Source: Linepithema humile (taxonomy: Eukaryota > Arthropoda > Insecta > Hymenoptera > Formicidae). Taken from it: a stretch of DNA of 64,000 nt. The notes under the pieces are model-generated. The model had not been told where the DNA came from. It did not search any database and was given only the letters and a program-made list of their open reading frames with translations. Made by a program: the position numbers and the translations under genes. Numbering within the stretch: position 1 is the stretch's first letter; each line of letters starts with the position of its first letter. Shown here piece by piece: positions 1 to 10,789 of the stretch. Where the stretch lies: contig NC_090134.1 of NCBI RefSeq assembly GCF_040581485.1, positions 6,200,001 through 6,264,000 of the forward strand. Direction: 5' to 3'.

Positions 1-3000
1 TATCTTTGAAATATTAATATTGCTAATTGTTTACGCTGATAACTCAACTAATAATGCTGCACGCCGCAGCAACACGAGAAACACGCAATCATCACTTTCG
101 AACGCATTTCTTCAACCTCGGAAAATCTAATGGGGAAAAAACTTTCACTGCACGAGTGCAATAAACTAATTTAAATGAACAGATCTGAGCACATATAATC
201 AGCTGATTTGATAAAATCATCTGACAGATGAAATTAGCTGATCGTAAGGTAAAGAGACAAAGAGTCACGAAAGTCAACTCGTTCTTTCTCTTTTCACCTT
301 TCATTCACGTTTGCACGCGATGGTTTTGGTCGTTGCCGAATTGCTCGGGGACCAACCTTGACCTCGCTGAAGTTTGTGTGACCCCAGAACGAGCGGAAGA
401 GATGGACAAATTGCTCAGTTATGCTTTCACAGCGACGATTCAACATCTGTGGTTTTAGTGAATTTGTAGGATTATAAAGAATTAAGGAAACGCTTGAGTA
501 AACGATATCGAACAGAGAATACTCTATCGCGCTTTAAATGTTTATTTCATAAGCACGATGTTAAATTCATAAGCACGATTAGTTTTTTACGAATAATATC
601 GCGATTAAAAATGAATACCGAGATTGTTCGCCCATAAAAAATGATGTCATGCGTTTATATATATATTTTTTTTCAAAACAGACAAGAATTTAAACTCCGA
701 TCCATTCAGATCATCACTAGTTTAAAGGCCAACTCGATTATTTGATCATAATTTTGTCGGCAGATCGCGTGCGAGATTGTCCGCGTATAATGGACTTTCT
801 TCTTTCATCGAGCAATTTACCGAGCACGGAGAATCGTTCGTCAATTACCATTTACCGTTGTACGAAGCAGTATAGATATAATCTACGTGCAATCTACGGT
901 GTGCATTAATTGGCACAAATAGCATAAGCGCAATCAAAGACATTTTCATTAAAAAAAATCAAAAAACATAAATTAAAACCAATACAATTTTGCTCAAATT
1001 AGATTTCGATATTGCAAACAAGCGACGATTTCTACGATTCGCGAATAAACGAAACTCGATAATTGGCTCCTCTTTCTAAAATAACTAAACGAAAATATTT
1101 TTCCATTAGTATCAGTATGTAAGGCCTATTAGAACAGCAAAACGCGCATTCTAGCAAATTGTAATTGCATTCGTGCAAGTTTATTTTTAAATTTTATAAC
1201 GCGAACAACTGCGTTTTATAGTTTTAATAGGAATTATTACACGATATTACCTTTTGTACATACCATTAGATATTAAATTCAATAAAGATTTTTTTGCAGT
1301 TTCGATACTCGGAAACGCAGTTAAAACAAATTACCTCTAGCCTTCAACGCGAGCCATTCTTGCGACAATCATAATGACGAGTAGTTGCGACAAATCATCG
1401 TGACGCAACTATTTATCTGTATACTATCTGATTCGTTATGAAGACTTAGGAAAAAAAAAAAAAAACAAAAAAAAAACCTGATCTGTTACATCGTACGTAG
1501 CTAGAATCCGCCTTTAAAAACGTCATGCTCACGAATTATTGTGCTTCGCATCGAGACACGAGCGTCCTTGCGCCTTTGATCCCTTCGATCGCATACGATC
1601 GATAACACTTTTTTTTCAGCAGGAAGTGCTGCGGATCACAAATCACTATCATCTATGACGCGATAGGAACGGTACTCTGGACGTATGCGTTTAAGATTTT
1701 ATTTTCGATACGCGATACTTCATCGCGCTCTCAGTCAGTGACCTAGAAGATCAGGAAGTAATACGGCGGGAAATTACTACTACTAATCGTTAAACAAGCC
1801 TTTATGCGGTCCCATTAAAGGAGAAAAGTATAAAGAATATTTTAATTAATCCGTAATTTGTGCCCGCATACCGAATGATTCACACTGTTCGCGTGGCTAC
1901 TCGAGATGCATAATTAATGAGGCGCGATGTGAATGTAAGTATTTCAGAGGGTCAAATTGATGTAAGATTCCAAGAACAATTTGACTACGAACAAAAGGCG
2001 GATGAGCGCGAAGTCTGCTTTGAAAGAACCGTATGTAAAATTTTTATACTATTTTGCAGAATATACACAGTGCCCTAAAAAAAACTTGGATTCTTTTAAT
2101 AGATTTTCTGATGTGTGTCGAGATGCCGATAATTTTGGAATTATAATGCAATTAAAAAAGAACTTTTCGCAGGTTAAATTTTAGAAGAAATTTAAATAAA
2201 TAAATGAATTTTTTTTTTTTTTAAGAACTGAATAACAGAGTTACCTTTTATTTGAAGCGGATTTTAATAAAATTTTAATTTCAAGCTGAATTAAAAAGGT
2301 ACGTATGACATTAAAAATTAAAAAAATGTGATAAACAACGTTGAATTAATCTGTGTAAAACCTGCTTTTAAGAGACCAAAGCGGAGAATCTAAATAAAAG
2401 AGCCTTTGTGAGTTTTGAACACCTTATATATATATATATGGAGCTATAGTTTCATCAATAATTATATGTGCATTACGTTGCATATGTCATTGTGTATTAT
2501 TAGAGCGCGTTTGCGTTTTTTGTAATAGCAAGTATACGGCTGGAATTAAAAACATATCGCTAGGAACATTATTTTCGCGCAAGCACTCTTTTTTTTGCTA
2601 ATATGTTTCGCATAATTTATAGACTATTATCCCCAGCGATAACGTTCGCTGAAGTGAATCGGTAGGCGTATACGCGGTGCAACAGATTATGCTACTATAA
2701 ATGAATACTTTATAAGCAATCTTTGCATAACGCACGATAGAAGCAGACGCGTTTTTCAACACAATTTTTTTATTCGAGAAACAAAATTATCGCAAATTTA
2801 AAATTTTTTCAAAAAGTTGCAATGAAAAAAATTAGTAACTACTGTGCACTGATACAGTGTTGGAGCTCTAAAACGATTCAAACCACTAATGCTTGTTATC
2901 TTTTAGCGACAATGGAAATTTAACAAAATTTTCAAGAAATTTCTATATATACAAACATCCCGAAAACGCGTGATAATTTTTTTATCTCTCCATAAATCAC

Positions 3001-5180
3001 GCTGGATTTATTTGCCGACAAATGCGATATCACCGATGGATACTCGTGTCGCCACTCACGTACGTCTTCATAAACTGTACTGAATAAGGAGGGCCAAGAA
3101 CAGGTCTTGGGTAGGACTTGTTGAAGCTCGAACGCACGAATCACAACTGACAACCATGAAGACTTCACGGAGGAAGCTCTATTGCCGGTTAAAACGACGT
3201 GGGAACAGAGAGGGAGAGATCGTTCGCGGCATTGGCCTCGAGATGAAGCTACTGGTTCCCTCTCTCGCGCACTCTCCCCCTTTTTTCTTGCAACTTTCTT
3301 TAACAATGAGATCGAGAGCAAGAGAGGTGTATATTCTCGGAACACCAAACGCAATTTAAAGTTGTACCGAAGTGAAATAAGTTTTACATAAATTTGATTT
3401 TTCTGAATGCGCTTCGATGATCCTGTACGATCGTTTATCTTTTATTGTTTCGATTATCCGGGCTTATTATCTAATTCTCATCAGATTATTAATAAATATT
3501 GCAAAAAATATTTGATATTTCTTTAATATCTTTATGATAATCAGTAATGCAGAGCGATAGAGACTGACTGATTTTAGTGAACATAACCGTATGAATTCTA
3601 ATCGTTATTTCATTGAACGTTGAGGGAAAATCATGTGCATTGCTGAAGAAAATGTACGCCTCATACGTTGCTGAAAATAACAAGAGGTATATGTTCAAAG
3701 GTCAATGTAACTTACCTATAGGTTCCTTTGCTTTGTGGACTCTCATAATCGATACGTCTGCGTTTATGCTCGTACTGCGGAGAACCCACAGAATGTGAAC
3801 GTGTTCTCGAGTGGCTACGAGAGCGGTGACGCCTCCTGCTTCGCGGCATCTGCAACAAAGATATTTTATGTAATTACATGTAATTTGTGCGAATACGCCA
3901 TGTGCTGTATTGGTGTTACAAGATATTTTATTTGCAGACTTTTCTCAATTGTAAAATTTAATAAAAAATCTGATAAAATATATATAAAATATTAAAAATT
4001 TTTCACTTTCCGAAAAAAACTTCTCTCTCAACTGTGTAAATAAATAACATCAATCCGGTCAGACAAATGTTAATGAAATGTTATTTTTCAGGCTTAAAAG
4101 CGTTGGATGCCTGAAATTCTTTCTACCTGCTTTTCACGAAAATTCCTCGGTGAAAAGAGACGGACTGAAAGAAGCGAGCAAACTAGGCCGAGATAAAAAG
4201 AATGATGGCAGTAGTAAAAGCAAAACACATAACAACGCGTTAATAACGCGTGAGATTTTAATGCTGGTTGCTTGTCAATAAAGCCTGTTTGCATCATTTA
4301 ATACTTTCTATACTTTCTTAGAATTCTTTTCACACTTGTTTCGCGTTACAGGTAATAATAGAAAGCAAACAGAAGAGCAAAAGGCTCGACATCCCTCCTG
4401 CTGTTCGCAGGAACAGCTGTACCAGCAACGGCAAAACGAGTTTACTCAACTTCCATTTCCTATTTTACTGGTAAGAGCCGGTAATTTGGAACGAATCTTT
4501 AAACAGAATTCATTAGCTCTTGATACAACTTCAGTTCATAGGGATTACGCCAGCGTCGATTAGCGTCAATTCTGATTAATTTCAGAGATTTCTTGTTCCA
4601 TCGATTTCACTGCTATATTACTATGTACAGTGTGTCGGTCTGGATTATTAATGGTCATTAAAACTTTTTAAGGGCAAAAAATGATCGAAAAAAACATCCA
4701 TTTGAAAAGTGAAAACATAGATCTACAGTTTAGAAAGTCTTTACGACAAATTATAATATATTTAATTATTGTGTAAGAGTCCCGATAATCCCTTTAAAGC
4801 GTTTCTTCATATTTTTGATAAGGAAATATGTATTAATGTATAATGATATGCTTAAACCAGACATACGCATACACACTGTACATTGTACATATAAAATTGT
4901 TAATTTAGAGCACAGATTAGTTAATCCCACACTGTCGATGTAACTGATTGTGAGCCTAAGTATCATGCACGTGATTGCAACTTATGAACATGAGGTGCGA
5001 AGAGATGAAAATACATTCAATAAAGTCGATAAGTATGAACTAAGTACGACGTTATTCAGGACGCGACAACCAAGTTCCGGAGGCTGAAAACTACGATAGA
5101 TTTGCGATAGGCGTATCTGCGAGTGTCGTATAAATACTGGAGCCGAAGTTTCATCGAAGTGCCATACTGCATGTACTTAC
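1..5180. other. AT-rich intergenic stretch, no gene recognised
   Basis: I see no open frame here that looks coding on either strand. The longest minus-strand frame (2932-3354) is lysine/serine-rich low-complexity sequence and has no splice context. The stretch holds a poly-A/AAAAAC run near 1450-1477, a T run near 2210-2222 and a short TA run near 2427-2438. A TATAAATA box lies near 5129 on the plus strand with no coding sequence behind it. Confidence 0.6.
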
Positions 5181-5297
5181 GTTGGGAAGGCGGAACAGGT
5201 TCACTTGACCCCAAATGAAATCGAAGACGGACGATATCCAGGAGCGAGAAGATGATGCTTGCGGTATGACACTGTTTTTCGACAACGACGTGGACAT
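5181..5297 (-). CDS. Candidate first coding exon of an unrecognised gene (copy 1 of a duplicated exon-like module)
   Basis: On the minus strand an ATG at 5297 opens 39 codons starting MSTSLSKNSVIP and ends exactly at a strong donor, AAC|GTAAGT, in phase 0. I do not recognise the peptide and could not place a following exon at lower coordinates, so the gene is incomplete. The segment is paralogous to 6070-6186: both share the block TCCACGTCGTTGTCG at the start and CCCAAC/TCCAAC plus GTAAG at the donor, and both are 117 nt long. It could equally be part of a repeat or an alternative 5' exon. The exon reading rests on the open frame and donor only. Confidence 0.3.
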
Positions 5298-5499
5298 CGG
5301 CTCAAAAAATTCTGCAAAACGTGGGCATTCGCATTCGTGAAAGCGTCATAGACACTACTGTACAAATTAGCCCACTCCGCGGCAGGGGGAGAGGAAAAAA
5401 AAAAAGAAAAAGAAAAACAGAGAGAACGAAAAAGAGCTACGCGAAATGGTCTCTAAAGACAGCACGAGACGCGAAATAAGTGGCTGCGCTTTCTAAAAT

Positions 5500-6004
5500 T
5501 CTAAACAGAGGCGCACACATTGCGCGTTGCGTCACACGTATCGGTACAGCGCGTGTTCGTATGATCGTTCGCGAGCGATCCTGCCAAAATACCGCTAATC
5601 GGAAATTGTCGTGAAACGAAATGCGTATATGAAATGATGAAATGCATATGATCGGCAGTGTGGGGCAGAAATTGGGTTAGTGCTTCGGCGTGAGCACAGG
5701 CGCGCGCGTGGTTTCGTGGCTGAGGGGATCGATGACGGCACATCACGCCTTGAGGACAAGCTTGGATGCTCGCTCGGCAAGCCGCGAGAAAGGATCGGAC
5801 GAGTCACAGGATAGCGCTGAACGGCGACGCGCGTTCCTTTGGACAATCGGACAGAGCAAGCAAGCGAAAAGCGTGCAGGAGATATGTGCGCGGACGCAGA
5901 AAATACACCATAAGGGATCTTTGCAGCAACGGCTGCCATCTTGGAATTACAGAGAGTTGCACCTAATAGGAAGCGAATGCAGCGTAGCACGCACAGATCC
6001 CTAA
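5500..6004. other. GC-richer stretch between the two exon-like modules
   Basis: This segment is GC-richer than its surroundings and carries long overlapping frames on both strands, for example a 131-codon minus-strand frame at 5595-5990. That frame is arginine/serine/alanine-rich with no recognisable motif. Frames of this kind are expected by chance in CpG-rich promoter-like DNA. I read it as possible promoter or 5' leader DNA for the minus-strand modules on either side, not as a protein gene. Confidence 0.3.
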
Positions 6005-6069
6005 TCGGATTTCACCCGGTGGCTCGTTAGTCCAGCTGATGCGAATGCATTGCTAAGCGAAAACTTACG

Positions 6070-6186
6070 TTGGAGATGCGTGACTTGGCTCGCTTGGTCC
6101 CAAAATTTGAACCCACTAAACACAAAATGCCCGATAGCACGAGTGCGCGGCGTACCACAGTGTTGTGCGACAACGACGTGGAGCTC
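6070..6186 (-). pseudogene. Second copy of the duplicated exon-like module, lacking the ATG
   Basis: The segment aligns with 5181-5297: the same 117-nt length, the same opening block TCCACGTCGTTGTCG, a matching TTTTGGGACCAAG-like block inside, and the same donor CCAAC|GTAAGT. The position matching the ATG of copy 1 reads AGC, so no start is present, although the frame stays open (SSTSLSHNTVV...). An in-frame TAG lies upstream near 6240. It is either a decayed duplicate or an internal or alternative exon whose start lies elsewhere. Function unknown. Confidence 0.3.
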
Positions 6187-6249
6187 GGATCAATGAGATT
6201 GGCGAGACCTCTGGTCGGCTCTACTCGGCGACCGTCGAGCTAGGGACGG

Positions 6250-9034
6250 CTCTACACGTGGCTCTATATGGCGCTTTATAATTAATGTTACATAAAGTTT
6301 AATAATGCAAAGAACTGTCCAATCATGTCTAATAATAGATATTATCGCACCTTTTTCGCAAACTTCATGCATTATAGAATACATTATTTATAAGATACAC
6401 AATTAAAATAATAAAACAAAAGTGCAATATATATAATATATGCCATGTATAATTTATAATATTTTGTTTGTACTATATATAAGTTAAAGTGATGCTAAGC
6501 TAAAAAAAAATTAGACGCGGAATTTTGTGTAAAACGCGGAAATTATTAAGATTTCACAATTTTGCTTCATTCTAAAATATATCGTTTTCTTTATCATAAA
6601 CAGTAAAGTAGAACGAATTTTTTAAAATGTTTGTGGTGTCTCCAATCTATAATACAATTTTTTTTACACAAGCGTTTCTCTGTCAAAAACAATTTTTTTT
6701 TAATTGAACCACGATGGATACAAAAAAAAATGATATTACGTGAGCCGTCCCTACGAGTAGCCGATACGACACGAAGCGAAGCGCATGCTTACGAAGTCAA
6801 CCGAGTGTTATCTGAAATACTAGAAGAGTTCTTGATGCAAGTTTCATCTATATTTAAACATAACATACTCTTCTACATTTAAGATTATTTTAATTAATGT
6901 AGAACTATAATATCATTTAATATCACACTTCTGATCTCTGTATTTATATGTTTCTGAATATTTACGTACCCATTACAGCATTATTAATAATAAATGCAAA
7001 TTAATTCCTTCTTCTACTTGTGTTAGATATAAGCTATCTTCAACATTTTGTTTTTAAAAAATATGAAAAACAATCGACTGTGTACAAACTACTTGCTAAA
7101 ATCATGGGTTAGCTTGAAGAATTATATAACGTTTATCGTCTATTGCAGATAAGCAGCACAAGATTAATGACGAAGATAAAAAGACTAGTAGCGATTAGGA
7201 GAACCTTCAGGAAATACTTGGTAGTTTAAAAAATAATTTAATAAGTAATTATATATATACATGAATAAGAACATTTGATTCATTTAATTTAAAAACTTTC
7301 GGAGATAATTAGTTCGCGTGTCTACGCAATATAATTTGCATAAATTATAATAATCAAAATCATGTGAACGATGTGTGTTCAATTGATGTACTCGGTATTC
7401 TGTATCAATCGCAAAATTTTGCATACCTGATTCCAAAAACATTTCTTAGCTATCCATACAATGCTATCCTTCATCAGCTGTTCTATCAATTGCCAAAACA
7501 TAGTTAATATTAGCAAAAAATCGCGGTAGATAGATATTTGTCAAGATGAACATGTAAACACACAATCTTTAGCATGGCACACATGAAGACATACAAGCCA
7601 GACTGATGACTGACGAGATGGCCCTCATAGGTGGCACCACATTGTGAGAGTTGATTGAATAAGTATTGTTATCAATTTGTATCGTAATGGTATTGTTATC
7701 AGTTTACAGCATACTGCACTTCAAGGGCATGTAGAAATCTCAAATAATAATAAAATATGCAAAGAATACTGTGCAAGTAAATATATAATAATGCTAATAT
7801 TTATCTGAATCATATAATATTTGTTGCAGCTTTTCAAGATGTTGGTCAGAATTTAAATTAAAGTTTTATTGAAACGAAAAATAATAAAGCTGCACTGATT
7901 TTCAATCTTTCTCAAATGCGAATAATCGCGTTATGAAAAATAAAAAACATGTTACGTTTAAAAAATCGGTTACGGCAGAATTAATTGCTGTATTTTAATT
8001 TTTAATTTTACAATTAATTATGCTATGTGTTATATTACCTGAGTTACTACGCCAAATGAAATATACTTTGAACGGTTATGGGAAAAATAGTTTGCCGCCG
8101 TCGTCGTTATCGCACCTTCCGGAATCGTCCATAATTCTCTGTAGGTGTGCTGCAATAAAAATAAATCTTGTTACCATTTTGTCATTAGTGTTGTATTACG
8201 ATAAAGCATTACCATAATTTATTTACGTTTTACATAAATGGAGATCACAGTGTGATTTCAATTAATTTTTCATCATTATAATAAATGTTTTACTAAAACA
8301 AATAAATTTTATTAAAAAAATTAATTGTACAGATTGATATAGATTCTCGTTGCTTATGAATCATACGAATTGGAAAGAAATTTTTTTTTAGAAGCAAAAT
8401 ATTTCATAGATGCAGTAAGTTTAATGCAGAGATATTCTTTGCTACTGTCATACGATTATAGGAAGAAAATGCGTTCGATTCCGGAAGAATAAATTTTCGT
8501 TCAGTAGACAGAACGTCGATAATACGAACACTAGCGCAAAGCCACGTGACTCGCGTGGACTTGCGCCAATGGTTCACGTAGCACAGTGTACTCCAGAGTA
8601 AACAAGATCACCGTTGATTTGCATGATTTAATTTTGGTCCAATTAAATTTCTGGTTAACTGTCGTCTGTCTGTCTATCACTCTCTAAGTTACACAATATA
8701 TCTCGTGTGCAATGTAAATAAATCTAATACAGCGCAGTATATGACGATATAATAAAGTCAAGTTAACCAGGTTTACACCTAAATGACCCCGATACGTTTC
8801 ATGAAGGACAACCAGACGAGCATGGGGCTACCTGCATAGCGAGGTACAGCCGACTACAACTGTCCGAATCTACGGAGCAGCGGGATACGGCGCGTATATT
8901 CCTCGGGGACAGCCTGAGGAGAAAACGCAGCGCGGAAGTTGCACACATCTTAATCGCGCGCGTAACACTCACCAGAAGCAGTCGCTGTAGGTAGGCGCCG
9001 TCCCCTTCCGGCGCCTGCGCCGCGACGGTGGAGT
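6250..9034. other. AT-rich intergenic stretch, no gene recognised
   Basis: No convincing coding frame, RNA gene or transposon end was found. Short frames such as 8020-8217 lack family features and splice context. The GC content rises after about 8800 towards the candidate exons at 9.0-9.4 kb. Confidence 0.55.
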
Positions 9035-9379
9035 TCACCCCGCACGCGACATGCGGACGTCTCGATGTCGGGTGAAGGTCGACGGGGAGTCTGTCAGGAA
9101 TTTCGGTATCCATTGTATGAGTTTGTCTCGCGTCCTAAAATGGGCCGTATGCGCCAGAGAGAGGGCTAAAACAGCAGACTTGACTTTGTCATGTATATGT
9201 CGCTCCGATATGACCTCGCTGATTGAGAAATTAGATCGCGCAAAATTAGCTTACAGATCGGAAGGCATCTGTGGACCGGAACGCAGTCCCTCGACGGCAC
9301 CGGCCGCGAAGGCTTCGAGAAGTCGCCGACGAAGGTCTAGATCCTGTTCCTGCCGTTCTTCGGGATTTTGAGTAACTGA
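9035..9379 (-). CDS. Candidate two-exon 3' end of an unrecognised minus-strand gene
   Basis: Reading the minus strand, a segment from 9379 to 9255 encodes a charged helical sequence (NPEERQEQDLDLRRRLLEAF...) and ends at a good donor, GATCT|GTAAGC, in phase 2. The next acceptor, CCATTTTAG at 9135, opens an exon that completes the codon and continues (TRDKLIQWIPKFL...) to a TGA at 9037-9035. Together they give 75 codons. Upstream, a different frame from acceptor TTACAG|CC at 9484 also looks coding (ELSKEFAETITRESR...) but is out of register by one base, so an acceptor at 9380 or an indel must be assumed. I do not recognise the protein. An alternative frame of the second exon (MDTEIPDRLPVDLH...) with a GTGAGT donor at 8979 competes with this model. 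Confidence 0.3.
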
Positions 9380-9489
9380 CTGAATTCGCCAATATGACGC
9401 ATTTGATGCGAGAACAAACCACGATCGACTCGCGATTCTCGCGTAATCGTTTCGGCAAATTCTTTGCTAAGTTCTTGGCAAAGGCTGTA

Positions 9490-10588
9490 ACATACAAAAT
9501 TTATATTACAAATCGGAAAATTTGTGTCACAAAAATATATGTATGAACAATTTTCAATAAAATTTGCAGCGTAAATCATTCCACTGTTTGAAGAAATGTT
9601 TGAATTTATGTTTTGCTCGGAGCTTTTTTATGTTTTTGCATTCTGATAAAATATTATGCGATTATCTTTCTAATGCGACTGAATTGCAAGCATAAAACGA
9701 TGTTCGATCTGTCGATAAAACTTGAAATGGTATGTATACCTTGCATAATATATAACGTAAGCATGCAATGCAGATAAGAGACGATATCTGGCATCGTATA
9801 TTAACTCAAAAACACCCTATCGTCGTGAAATTGTGTCAATAGGTCACACGTGGAAGATCTATGGAACGCTCAGAATTTGGACCACAGCTGAGTCCTGCTT
9901 AAAATTCCAATCTTGCTTAAAGCAGTTATATCAATGTTTCTCATCGACTAATTTTCATTAAAAATTCATTGTCCTTTTTTGCATCAACTATTGTGTTATA
10001 TAATATAATATTAAAAGTGTGACGAAACATAGTTGCAACCAAGTTGTTAGGTAAAGCAAATTTTTAAAAATGTTCCAAATTTTTTCCATGCGTTTTGGAT
10101 TCTATATTGAGTTAGTACAGTTAACTGAGAATCAATGCAATTGCATGAATCGATGCAACCGCGATTTTCGAAGTAAAAGAAACAGAATGATTTTCGTAGG
10201 ATGTAACCAATATAACTAATGTTTCCGATCAATACATGATTCACAAATAGTTGCATTAGTTAGGAGCACTGGGCACAAACGTCTGCGACACGCTTCAAAA
10301 TCGCGTGATGAAGTTGCTTACTGCTGATGGGATCGATGCGGTTGCCTTGACGACGGGACCGTCAGAGAGGCCGAATCGCGCGCGGATGACGGCTGCTGCC
10401 GGCGAGCGGGGGTTAGCGCCGCGCGCGGCGATGCAGTGACGACGTCGCCGCCGTTGAGAGCTCGCGCTCTGGCTCTCGGAGGCGACCTCGTGCCGCGTTC
10501 GCCACCGGAGGCGATCCTCTTCTCCGAGGCAGCAGCGTACCGCGCGTTCGCCGTTGCACAACGCCGTTCCGGGCCGACGAGCCGCGCC
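9490..10588. other. Intergenic, becoming a CpG-rich island before PAQR4
   Basis: The first half is AT-rich and empty. From about 10340 the sequence becomes strongly GC- and CpG-rich and stays so through PAQR4 exon 1. This is typical of a promoter or 5' leader and explains the long arginine-rich frames on both strands (for example 10318-10884 minus), which I do not regard as genes. Confidence 0.55.
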
Positions 10589-10789
10589 ATGCGGAGGCGG
10601 TGCCGGGCCCGTCGCAGCAGGACACTGATACGGACAGAGTACGGCGTCAGGACGACAGTATGCACAGTTCCGAGATGCCGCATCAGGAGGAGACGCCGTC
10701 CAAGATCCTGCTGCTGCGACGATGGAGCGACATGCCGCAGCATCTCCAATTCAATCCGCACATCCTCACCGGTTACAGACCGCTTATGA
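10589..10789 (+). promoter_or_regulatory. Overlapping upstream ORF on the PAQR4 leader
   Basis: An ATG in fair context (GCGCCATGC) at 10589 opens an arginine-rich frame that passes out of register through the PAQR4 start at 10660 and stops at 10789. If transcription starts upstream of 10589, scanning ribosomes would meet this ATG first and initiation at PAQR4 would be reduced. The transcription start is not known from the sequence. Confidence 0.35.

Noticed and set aside
2932..3354. 140-codon minus frame
   Set aside because: Low-complexity Ser/Lys/Arg composition, no family motif, no splice context.
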